DNA of 64,000 bases from Hirudinaria manillensis (Eukaryota > Annelida > Clitellata > Hirudinida > Hirudinidae). This document shows positions 33,501-45,500 of this stretch, piece by piece. A program made the position numbers and the translations under genes. Under the pieces are notes generated by a model. The model did not search any database, was not told the DNA's origin, and saw nothing but the letters and a program-made list of their open reading frames with translations. The stretch is from assembly GCA_034509925.1 (NCBI GenBank), contig CM067530.1, positions 4,728,501 through 4,792,500 of the forward strand, given 5' to 3'. Position 1 is the stretch's first letter. Every line of letters begins with the position of its first letter.

Positions 33501-36500
33501 ATTACGCTTTATTAAAAAAGTCGAGGTTAAAGCATATTTGGGCTTTTTTTGCCACTCAATCTTGCATTCCAGTCTTATCCTGAATTTTTGAAAGACAACC
33601 TAAATAAAACCCTAAAACTCGCATTAAAAATACATCCAGTCACATCTTAATTAACTCTCAGGCTGGCAAACTATCCTAAGTTTCTAAGTTTACAACTACA
33701 TTGTCAGGACCGGGAGACAGGCCCTTGACAAATACGAAAGGAATTCATCCGGAGATTTATTGTGGCAATAAATACATAGCCCATACTTGGTGCCGATTTT
33801 CTGAACCACCATCTCCTGGTTGACTGCCAAAAACACCGACTTCTTGATGTTGTAGGATTGTATGTATTTTTGGTTGTGTACCTCGTCGAGCAGACGTGTC
33901 CGTGTTTCCGGTTGTGAGTCGCGTGTGTTTACGTTCGTACTGTGTCGTGTCGCGTTGATTTTAATAAACCGTTCAGATCTCGATATTTTTGGAGTCATAA
34001 CATATTTGAGGATGGCTACTGAGGATAAATTTTTGACCATGACGATGTTCATGGAAGAAACTCGCCTTCGTCAGGAAGAAGTAATTCGCCGTCGTGAGGA
34101 AGATCTCCGCCGAGACGAGGAGAACCGTCGAAGGGAAGAAGCAATGTTGCAATTGCTTCAGACCCTGAAACCTCAGTATAAAGACAGACAGTAAATCAGA
34201 TCTACTCCCGGAGATAACGCAATTCAGTTATGATCATGAGTCTGGGGCGCCCTTTTCCCAAGTGGATGAGACGTTTTGAAGCGGTTCTAGGAAATCACGC
34301 AATGCAGTTGTCGGATGCAGACAAGACAGGCGACCACGTGTCAAAGCTGAATGAAAAGGCATACCACAGTTTCACAGATCACATCATGCCACTGTCTCAC
34401 GAGCATTGTCTTACGAGCAAACGAAGGAAGCTTTGGAGGACATTTTCGGAGACAAAGTTTCAGCGTTCAAGAGGAGAGTCGACAGAACTAGAATGCTGTC
34501 CAAGCTGGAGAAGAAGGACGGATGCACTCTACAAGACATGGTAAATGAGTGTGAGAACATTGTCAGTCTGAGGAAAGGCGCCGACATGGTAGACGGTACA
34601 CAGGCTGTGAATGCAGTACGAAGAGGCCACCATAGGAAGAAGACTCGACATATTCTCCCCAGCAAAGAGAATCTTCGAGAATCGTCCAAGGGTGCCTGCT
34701 TCATCTGTGGATCCTTGTCGCATTTCAAGAAGGATTGCCCACAGAAGGACTGCCACAGAAAGGAAATAAAATTCAAAGGTCGAGTCAGAAAAATCAACAC
34801 AGACCTCAGGACTAATCGCAGGTACGCTGAAGTTAGCTTCGGAGAAACCAAGGTTAGGATGCAGTTGGACTCTGGTGCAGACGTCACGATAATAAGCAGA
34901 GACACATGGGAACAGATAGGTTCGCCATCTCTGGAAGGAACGACGACTTCACTGGGAGCAGCAAATGGAACGCCGATATAGGTCCTGGGACAATTTGATG
35001 TTGAATTCACCTGCGGCGAATATTCAGGCCACGGTCGCTGCTATGTGGCTGAAAGCGTCGATCAACTTTTAGGCATCGAGTGGATGAACCAACTACCACC
35101 TCTACAGAAGGCCTTCAATGCCATCTGCTGCAAGATTGAGCAGAAGTCAGAAGAAGAAGGGAGACAACTTGCCAAGGGTTTGGCTGAACGATTCCCGGAT
35201 GTTTTCGAAGAGGAGTTGGGCAAATGCAAGACTCGAGTACAGTTGATTGTTAGACCCCTGTCCGTCCTTTTGCCGACAGAGGAATATTCCGTTCGCTCGG
35301 GAGGAAGCAGTCAACGCCTCGTGCAACAAGGAGTCCTGAAAAAAGTGGACTACAGCAGTTGCCCCAAATGTTGTAGTGGCTAAGAAGAACGACAGGATTA
35401 AACGACGCACGACTCGAGATGCACCGTCACCCTCTGCCAACTCCCGACGAAATATTTGCTCGTCTAAACCAAAGCGCTTGTTTAACTCAGATCGACTTCG
35501 CAGACGCATATTTACAGATGGAAGTCGAAGAAACTGGTGACGATAAATACACACAAGGGCCTTTTCCAGTACCAGCGTTTACCCTTCGGAGTCAAATGCG
35601 CACCTGGCATTTTCCAAGAAGCCATGGATCGAATGATCACAGGACTTAGAGGCTGTGCGGCATATCTAGATGGTGTCATTGTGACAGGATCAACAATTCT
35701 AGAGCTCAACAATAACGTCCAGGCTTTGTTTGAAAGAATTTCAGAAAAGTGGTTTTCGCGTCAGAATGGGGAAGTGCTCTTTCGCAAAACCGTAAATCAA
35801 CTTCTTGGGACATGTGGTTTCAAAAGATGGCCGTCGACCAGATCCCGAGAAAATACAAGCAATTGTCGGAATGCCAGCGTCTAAGGATCAAAAGCAGCTA
35901 AAATCGTTCTTAGGTATGATAAGCTACTACTCGTCTTTTGAGCCAGATATGCGTTCAATGAGAGACCTCTTGGACGAGCTGGAAAGAGAATACAAGTCTG
36001 TATGGACTGCTGAACACCAGAGAGTTCTGGACAAGCTCAAGGTAGTGTTGCAGTCTGATCTGTTGTTGACGCACTTCGACCCTGGACTGGACATCGTCGT
36101 TGCTGCGGATGCGTGTGACTATGGAGTGGGAGCAGTCATCTCTCATCGCTTCCCGAACGGCACGGAGAAGGCGATCGCACACGCCAGTAGATCTCTCACC
36201 AACGCAGAGAAGAACTACGGACAGATCGAGATAGAAGCTCTGGCCTCAGTATTTGCGGTAAGAAAATTTCATCGCTACATCTACGGCAGAAGCTTCCTGT
36301 TGCTGACTGATCATAAGCCACTGTTGTCGATCTTCGGATCCAAGGTTGGTATATCAGCTCATTCAGCAAATCGGCTCGAACGATGGGAACTCGTCTTGCA
36401 TGAGTATGATTTTGTCATCAATCCACTCACTTTGGTCAAGCCGATGCGCTGTCCCGTCTCATCGCTACAAAGAAGCTGCCAGAAGATGAAGACATCGTCA

Positions 36501-39500
36501 TTGCGAAGATCGAAAGGGATGTCAAGGCAGTTCAGAGTGATGTCATCCGACACTTGCCAGTCACAAAGGAGGATATTCAGAGGATGACTGAAGAAGACCC
36601 CGAGCTAAAATTGGTTGTTGAAAGTGTAAGAACGGGTCGATGGCCTAGTTTCCGGGCTGGATCGACTCTGCACGCCTTCCACAGCCGTTCTAAAGACCTG
36701 TCAGTCCACGAAGGTGCACTTTTTATGGGAACACGAGCCGTGATTCCATCAGCCCTGCAAGGCCGAATTTTGAAGATGCTGCACGAGGGACATCCAGGAA
36801 CAAGTAGAATGAAGATGGTGGCTCGAATGCATGTTTACTGGCAAGGAATTGATAGGTACATCGAAGACAGAGTGAGACTTTGCAGTTCATGTCAGTTGGC
36901 TGCAAAGATGCCTGTCAGGAACGAACTTACGCCCTGGCCGAAATAGGATCCATATTGACTTTGTCGGTCCGATTGAAGGAGTGATGTTCTTAATCGTGGT
37001 GGATGCCTTCTCCAAGTGGCCTGAAGTTGTGAAAATGAAGACTTCAACATCCACTGCCACAATCAAAGAACTGGTTAGAATTTTTGCACAGCACAGATAC
37101 CCAAAAGTAATAGTTTCGGACAGTGGGACACAGTTCGCGGCCAAGGAGTTCCAAGAGTACTGTCACAGGAATGGAATGCAACACATCAAGTCCCCGCCAC
37201 ACCAACCTCATTTGCAATGGGCAAGAGGTGCGTTTTGTGGATACATTCAATACGCTACAAAAGCTGCAGGGGGAGGAGGTGATGGATGATGCGCTCCAGA
37301 AATTTCTACTGACTTACAGGATACCGCCATGTACGTCTTTGACAGATTTGAAGACGCCGGCAGAGAAACTCCTAGGGAGACCGTTGAGAACTCCCCTGAG
37401 TGACCTCCAACTCAAAAGACCAATAAAACATCTCTCAAGAGCTGCTCAGGAGATGGAAGAAAGGAAAACTGTCCACCGGCGAATGAGAGTTCGTCGAGGT
37501 AGACGCAGTCTTTGTAAGAGACTACAGCGACCCAAGTCACCCGAAGTGGATAAAAGGATGGATCAAGGGTAGACTTGGACGTCAATTCTACCTAGTGGAG
37601 GCTAGCGGCAAAATGCTTCATCGCCATGCGAACCAGCTCAGGAAGCGTGCGCAAAATGATTCACTGCAGGTGATATATGAAGCATTCCAGTTGCCATTCC
37701 TGCCACTAAGTGGGACATCCCAGGAAACCGCAGGACACACGAACACACCGGAAAAACAAGAAATCCCAGTGAGCGAAGTGGAGCATGCCATTCCGCCAGA
37801 AGAACCTCGAACACCCGAGAAAAGATCCACAAGGAACCGCCGACCTCCGAGAAGGCTGGAAATGGATCCCCAGAGGAAGAAATACCTAGTCGTTTAGGGG
37901 GGAAGGTGTTGTAGGATTGTATGTATTTTTGGTTGTGTACCTCGTCGAGCAGACGTGTCCGTGTTTCCGGTTGTGAGTCGCGTGTGTTTACGTTCGTACT
38001 GTGTCGTGTCGCGTTGATTTTAATAAACCGTTCAGATCTCGATATTTTTGGATAACACTTGATATGCAAGACTTTGCCTGGTAGCGGCTACTGGAGAGAC
38101 TGTCGCACAAATTTTCAATTGCCCTGACATCAACGCATTAGTCCACCCGTCACACAGTCATCGTCATTTTGCCTTGGCAATTGTAAAGAGAAGCCCTGTT
38201 TAATCACGCGTCACACAATCGAACCTTAGTCCGATCAGCCAATTGGCCTCAATTCCGTCAGACTTCCCCAGACAAATTTGAGAATTTGCGAAAGTAGAGT
38301 TCTCGAATCGCGCTGCGGAGGGCGGATTAAAGGCCGCGTGGAATGTCATGTTGAACTCTGTAATATTTCGGTTTTGGTTTGCGTTGAATTAGTGTTTTGG
38401 ACTGTTTCGAGTTTGGATTAAAGGAAGGACTGATTTCATTTATTTAATTAAATAAATTGGTAATAAACGTTTGCGACATTTATGACAATGCAAAAAATGA
38501 AAATATTAATTAAATGGATTTGTAAAGGAAAGACTGGATTTTTCATGTGCTATGTTTGGCCCTGATGGAGGATTGGTAGCCAATGCACCACATATTCCAG
38601 TGCATCTTGGTGCTATGCAAAAGGCTGTTCAATTTCAAGTTAGTAACTTGATTAAATATGTCCATTAAATGTTAGATAAAATTTTGATAAATAATACACA
38701 TAAATCATTGGTTAATGTACTGTGTTCCTAATTTCGTAAACATATACCAGCATCCCTAAAATTTTAAAATTTCTATAGTCTTAAAATATCATAATTATTC
38801 TCCTATTGGCGGTCACATGGTCGAATGAAAAGTTGCAGCATTGTCACAGACGTTTCCATATTTGGGAGATAATTTTTAAATTTGGACCACCTGTTTATGT
38901 ATGAATATACTTGGTGGTATTTATAATGTGAACTCAGAAAAAAGAAAAGCGGAATCCCTAACCTACAGTGCTCGTCATAATTATAGCCCTTTGTGCATAT
39001 TTTGAAGTTTACCATTCCAAGTAGTGAAATTATGTAAACCAATTTTTTGTAGAATACAGTAAAACATATTAGATGTACAGATTTATCAAATTGTGCAGAG
39101 ATCAATATTTAGTGAGAATATAACAAAATACTAGAAATCCCCGAAGCTGTACACATCAACCAAGAACACTATAGAGCATAAATTTTCAAATTTATTCGAT
39201 TTATTACTTTTAAATTATGATTTCTATAAAACTCTTTAATTCTGTTTTTAATGAACCCAGGAAAGGATTTAGGCTCTTTTCACCCAGCTCCTTCCAAGCC
39301 TTTTCCAAAAGAGTCTTTCATTTTTGAACACTGGAATATTGCTTGGCATTACAATATATTTTCCTGTCAAGCAATCACACGTTTTCGATGGGGTTCGAGT
39401 CTGGGGAGTGAGATGGTCATTTGAGAACCCCCAAATTCCTTTCCTGAAAAAAAAAGTTTGGCTGATCTTGATATGTGTAGAGAGGCATTGTCGTGCTGGA

Positions 39501-42500
39501 GGATGACCGTTTTATTTCCAAATTTGTCACATAATTTAAACAGATTGGTCTAGTGTTTGAATATATTTTGCAGAGTTTTGCTTACTCTCTAAGAACACAA
39601 GTTCTGAAGAACCTCGACAGGAAATGGCAGCCCAGACCATTGCTGTGCCACCTCAAAACTTTTTTATAAATGATTTTTTGGATCTTCTAACGTCAAGCCA
39701 ATGATATTTGAATCCATCTGAACCATCTAAGTTACATTTTTCTTCATCTGAAAAAATAACGGAGTTCCAGTTAGTCTCTAAATTTAACGTCTCCTTTGCC
39801 CAGTTCAGTTGGAACTTCTTGTGGGCCTCCATCAAAAGCGGCTTGTGATGACGCTTAACAAACTTTAGAAAACTTCACAGAGACACATCAATATTGTCGA
39901 TCAACTGACATTCAGATTTAAGCTATTTTTTTAGTTTTTTGTTGAACCCTTTGGAAGCTCCGAGAAGGATTACTCTTCCCGGACTTTCATCGAGTTTTTT
40001 CGGTCTTCTAGGGGAACAAAGTGTTCCATTTGCTTGTGTGGGGTGAGAGGGTCGTCCAGTGCTTTATGGAGGTGGATGGTCGAGATGGATCCGATTTGGT
40101 TATTTTTATTTTGTTTCATTTTTTTGTCTGTTAATGATAATGAAGATGATGATGACGACGACGATGATGTTGGTAATGTTGATGATGATGATGATGATGG
40201 TGGTGACTTTTTCCGAGTGAGTAGAGCAAAATATATTTCAATTTTCAGGATCACTTAAAAACGGCTAATAACTTTTCTAGAACGATTCAACTTCCTAGAA
40301 ATTTCATAAATTGACAAAATCAAGTCTTTAAAAGCAATAACTTGTCTTTTTTCAATATTGTTGGATCCCTAGATCCAGTAAATTGAAGAATAATTAAAAT
40401 TATATTGCGGATTAATTAATTTAGTAATTAATTAATTTATTGGCAATATAATTTGATGATTGATTAAAGTTTTTGGTTATGAATCTCGACAAATAGAGTT
40501 ATCTCGAAAATCAGAGCGAGAGTTAGAGAAAGAGCAGATTTCAAGACTTAGACATTTGAGCATTGTACATCTTCCAAGGCATTTGAACACTTTCAATAAA
40601 CCTGACCTTCTATAATTAGTTTGAGGACCCCGGGTTATTACAATATCATTAAGTCGTTTTTCTAAACCCATCCATAATAACATTAACTATCGGTATTTTA
40701 TTCTATAAACATATTATGGACATCAAGCAATATATAATAAACTGTTGTGAAACCTGTAATAAAATATATTTTTCCACAACGGAAGAGACCCCATATTCAA
40801 CAACAACAAAAGCGCTTCTCAAACTTGGGCTATATTTATGACGCGCACTGTGTTATCTATCCATGCACTTTACATTGAATATTTATCCACTTTCCACCCC
40901 TGTTTACGTTCCGTTATGAGACCATATCAATGGTGATTTAGTTGATAGTTTGGGTACTTTTATGTATCCTGATAGGATGTGAAGGCACTTCTTAACCGAT
41001 CCTCTGGTATCGGACAAGGCGTCGGTGGCTGGGGCTCAGAGTATCAAGGGTGGATAGTCGCAGGACTACAGATTTGGATATCCTCCATCAAAAGTGCTTG
41101 GATTTTTGAAACCTTTATGCTACTGGTGTTGATGTGGGAAGAACGGTCACTGATATTTGCGATTCTGATACGCTGCTGGATGCTATCTGGAATATATGGA
41201 AACTAGAACAGGCAACCGTAGATCAGGAGCGAAAATTTGAGACTTTACTGGGCGCCAATTATCCTCTCAGCGCTACTGGAAGACGCATCTAATTCAATGA
41301 AATGTTCATATATTCTCAATTATACATAAACGTGCTGAACCATCCTATGTCTGAATTATGTAGTTTTGAATAATTGGTGCTTTGCTTTAAATAGATGATA
41401 TTATTGACCCTCATATACTCAGCATAAATTTTACAAGTATTAACATTTTATTAGATTCGTTTTAAAAATCTAGATTGAGGCCCTTGGTGATGATTTAGAA
41501 GATGGTGATGTCATACTAAGTAATCACCCATGTACTGGAGGAAGTCATTTACCGGACTTAACTGTCATTACACCGGTTAGTATAGATCGGTATAGTTAGT
41601 ATATTCTGAATTGACATCACTTATAGGTAGGATTGCTCTGAAGATCGACTGTTACGATTAGCTGTCAATAGAAACATCAGATGCTGGAAACTCCTCCTCG
41701 GAGCTTTCCGACAGGGATCCTCAGAGAAGGTCCCCCATCTTCGAACGTTTCGGCCCTTTGAAACCCCTGACGTTCTCCGGGGGTGGGCCGCATCCGGTGA
41801 TCAGCCGGATGTCCCTGTCGGTTTCCATGTGCGGACTCAAAAGCTTAGGCTTTGGAAGGCTCTCATTGGCCTCTTTGTGCCATCACGTGCCAGACTGGAG
41901 CGACTACTGAAAGTTCTCGTTGGCTTCTTTCGTCGGTGCACTCAGTCGCTGAAGCGATGCCACCTAGCCCCTATGACTCTCAGTGGCCTTCTTTCCGTCA
42001 TCCCTGCCGCCCAACAGTATCGACTTGGGCTTTAAATTTTCTTTGCAGCGGCGCGCGGTAACAGACATTTCCGTCACCGGCTCCGCGCCTCTCGGGCGAT
42101 GAATTGCTTCGGTGGATTTATTCTGACCGGAGATCGGCGGCTTTCTCCGGTCCTTTCGCTGTGGCATCCGAAGATGTTTCCTTGCCTCTCATTTGCCAGA
42201 TCCAGAACGAAGCTGCCTCCGCCGCTTCAGAAATCTTTGTCATCGTCTTCGTTCTCTCTCGGCTAGATAGGCCTATTTTCGTGAGGAATGCGTAAGTCGA
42301 CTTGCCGACTACGCCCCTTGCGCCAACTTCTATTGGGAAGAGGTCAACTCTGAACCCTTTCGCTTTCAGGTCCACCGCCAGATCTGCATACTTTTCCGCT
42401 TTCAGCGCATTGCTATATTGCATTCTGCCCTCCCATGGGACCGTCATCTCCACCAAAATGATGGCATCTGACGACGGTGACATCAACACCATATCGGGCC

Positions 42501-45500
42501 TCTTGCCGCTCTCAATCAGCACCTGGGGATAGTGCCTCATTCCTTCTAAGTCGGCTGCGACTGTCCAATCGTTTGCCTCTGCAAATATCTTCATATCTTA
42601 TGAAGGAAAGGATAAAGAGCCCATGTGCTCGCCTTACAAGTCGGAGCAAAAAGGGTGATAGGCAAGCCTAATACTACCTACATGGGAGGGGCTGTAAATA
42701 AATTGAAGGCATAAGCGCTTTAGATTTAGGAGGAAATTTTCGATAATTTTAATAACTTAAGATTTTAGACAATGCTATATCCAATAATATTTGATATCCA
42801 GACCAGACCAGATTTTGGTTATCTGGGACGATCCAGTACCCTAATTTCTATGGTCAATTATAAGACATTGCAATAGCTATAAGACAACACTTAATTTAAT
42901 CTAAACAATGCGACAGCATTTCAACATTTAATTAGAAAAGCAAGTAAGCCTAATAATAGCAATCATGGAAAGACGGAGTCCAGAATGAAAACTATCGCTT
43001 CTGAGGTCCTTCCTGAAGTCGCAGCATTATGCTTCTTAACTCTGCTATCGCTGGAGTTATTGATTTTGTCAATCATGAATTTATTTCTCAACAATGGAAC
43101 TGAGAGGCATTCTCAACCGTGCGCTCTTAATGTATAGGGCGATCGACGTTATTGAGGGTGGCCACCCAAGCCCTGTTCTTATACACCGATTTCCTTTCAA
43201 TTTCCCCAACATATTCCAAACCTATCTCGGTGATGACGAATTCCAAAGCAGCTTTGGCAAGAGAGCGAACTGCAGAAGCCGGACTGAATTTACTTTGCAA
43301 TGGCTCTTGCTTTTGGTTCATTCGACACCTTTCTAACTGTGGTAACTCTTAATTTTGTCTTGGAGTAACTCGTTGAAAACTATTCCTAAGTTTTTTTTAC
43401 CGGTCCTTCCGAAGTCGCAGGAATGCGATGTCCTCTGGGACATCTTAGTATGACTGTTGGGCAACAGACTCCATTATGATTGACAGCATAAGATGCATGA
43501 ATTCAAGCACTTTGTAACCGAGGAGATCGGGCATCGCATTGTGAATGTTAACCCTCCCACAAATCCGCAAAAGATCCGCTTCGTTTTTTTCAAAAACATA
43601 TTATTAAGAATTCATAATTTCAAATTAAATTTTTTGGATCTTCGTTCCGACTTCCACACCGTTTTGTCTATCCTCTTCAATGCTTCCTGGTAGTCATGAA
43701 CATGGTTTGGGTTCTTACAGTCTCTTGAGTAGACTATATCTCTTTATTTGCGGCTTCCTAAGCAAACTCCATGCTTCTTGTCAAAACTTCCCTTTCATGA
43801 ATGCATGCTGTTAATTGCTTGCATCTAATTGAATGGTGTTCTTCCAAAATATGTTTCGGCTGAAGAATTATGTTCGGCATAGTTCTATAAAACCAAAGGA
43901 ATTTTTGAAGTATTTCCTCTGTTAATCTTTCCATCCTAAGTTTTAAAACTATTTTACGATGTCCACAAATCTTTCTGCCCATCCACTACTTTGAGTATGG
44001 AATGAGGGAGTCCGAACATCATTAACTGAATACCTTTTTCTCAATGTCTTTATCTATCCCCTGCCAGCCTGCCAATGGTATCTAGCGATTGACCGGGAGC
44101 CGGGAATTATGTCCCGAGGCCGGAGATAGACTCGTAGACAGGATTTTATTGCATAAATAAGGAATAATGTCAAATCATTTTTTTTTTGTTTTATGAAATT
44201 TTGTTATTATTATTTTATGCGCGGACTTAACGAGTTTGCATAAATTAACGCTTTTTAACAAGCCAGGACCACCTCTAAATGTTATGATATTGCCATAAAA
44301 ATTCGCAAAATTTATTTAAAGACATAACACAGGTTTAAGAATGGGAAAATAAAAAAAATCTTAATTTTCATTTTTTTTTGTTCCACCATAGGGTACCCCA
44401 TAACCCATAAGAATACTCCAGCCCTTAACCAACCCTAACCCAGCCGTCTGAAATTTATACTTAAATATTTGAGGGATATTGTAATGAACGGAAAACTGTA
44501 ACCTTCTTTGTATTTTGTACACTGTCGTCGTGATCTAACACAGTATAAAGGCCAAAAATGTAACTTTCATATCTCTCGCAAGCCAAAAATAGATCAATCG
44601 GCCATGCGATAGAGTGATGATATGAGATCGCTAAAACGTTGCCCTTATTGAATTATTTAGTGTACCCCTTGTTATCCGTCATCCCAATTTTCCCTATATA
44701 TGTAGTCTAAACGCCAAACGTTCTTGCTGCTTTTTTGTTGGCCTTGTTGATCAGACATATTGTGGCAAGTGGTTCAAAGATCTGTTAGGTGGGCCAGAAA
44801 AGGGTGGCTGGGAAGCATTCAAAGATGTCTTGACAATTGCAAAGCCTCATATTAATTTGAGCTGGTAAAAACTTTTTAGAAAACAATGAAGTACAAGATT
44901 AGTGAAAAACTGATTAAGTCATTAACTGAAACATTTTCGTTCATCATTAAAGTGCAAATATAAATAACCGTATTACGTTTACTTGACTTTCACCTTTCAA
45001 ATGTATCTAACAATCTAACTAATTTGTATTAGACTTATTTATACCACTTCAATTTAATTCAATTTATTATCCCAACGTTTTTATTTCAAGGTTTTCTACG
45101 GTGACATTTTGAGACCAGTTTTCTATGTGGCATGCAGAGGTCACCATGCAGATATTGGGGGATCAACACCAGGTTCTATGCCAGCAGATTCTAAAACTCT
45201 CTTTGACGAAGGAGCCATATTTAAGACGTTCTTCTTGGTGAAAAATGGGAGGTTTAATGAAGAAGGTCTGAGCAAATATATTTTTTTAATCTTTAATAGC
45301 CATCCAGGAATGCCTAAAATTCAAAGGATCACTAAATATTACTAATTTTGTTGCATCTCAAATATAGGCTAATATAGATTGACTTTAGTTCTTAATATAT
45401 ATTGGATTAAGTTTTTATGGGATCATTTTATGAGAAATTCATAAGGTATTTAAATTGCAATTATGAAGATGACCATCTATATAAATAAAAATGCAATGTG

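Larger units (their letters stand above)
33848..38057 (+). mobile_element. Gypsy LTR retrotransposon (copy 2), full length but inactivated
   Basis: 5' LTR 33848-34002 (155 bp), 3' LTR 37907-38057 (151 bp, with a 4-bp deletion near its end). TSD CTTGA at 33843-33847 and 38058-38062. The interior has gag, protease, RT, RNase H and integrase in gypsy order but with many frameshifts and stops. The primer site expected after the 5' LTR is reduced to TATTTGAGGATGGCT: compared with the related element at 56913-60686, about 6 bases of TGGCGACGAGGATGG are deleted. The copy is therefore defective for priming as well as for protein. Confidence 0.93.
38966..40700 (-). mobile_element. Tc1/mariner-like transposon remnant (copy C), split by a solo LTR
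   Basis: The end CAGTGCTCGTCATAATTATA follows a TA at 38964-38965. The minus strand reads a degenerate DNA-binding region near 40320-40230 and GFNKK-like text near 39950. A clear catalytic block follows, [15 protein letters not shown] and [20 protein letters not shown] (39810-39690), and then a decayed C-terminal region with a PSKTCD-type block near 39380 in place of DLNPIEN. The solo LTR 40359-40642 interrupts it near the 5' end. A GAT repeat (40141-40205) sits between the DNA-binding and catalytic parts. Confidence 0.72.
41680..43400 (-). mobile_element. RLE-class non-LTR remnant (family beta, copy 3)
   Basis: Minus strand. [20 protein letters not shown] near 43170-43110 is the post-RT block seen in copy 1. 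The endonuclease frame 42594-42118 follows ([49 protein letters not shown]). A 3' UTR of about 430 bp with the conserved hairpin (41791-41811) ends near 41685. The endonuclease frame is open over its whole length, while the region between it and the RT block is decayed. Confidence 0.8.

Noticed and set aside
33696..34052. Minus-strand ORF of 118 codons across the left LTR of gypsy copy 2
   Set aside because: It is a chance frame over the LTR and the reverse strand of an older gypsy protease-type segment; the + strand has the recognisable PILGADFL block.
39970..40254. Serine-rich (minus) and aspartate-rich (plus) ORFs near 40.1 kb
   Set aside because: They translate a GAT/ATC microsatellite inside a dead Tc1-like element.
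43127..43321. Minus-strand ORF of 64 codons as a separate gene
   Set aside because: It corresponds, in a shifted frame, to the RT-end region of beta copy 3, shown by the [20 protein letters not shown] text in the neighbouring frame.
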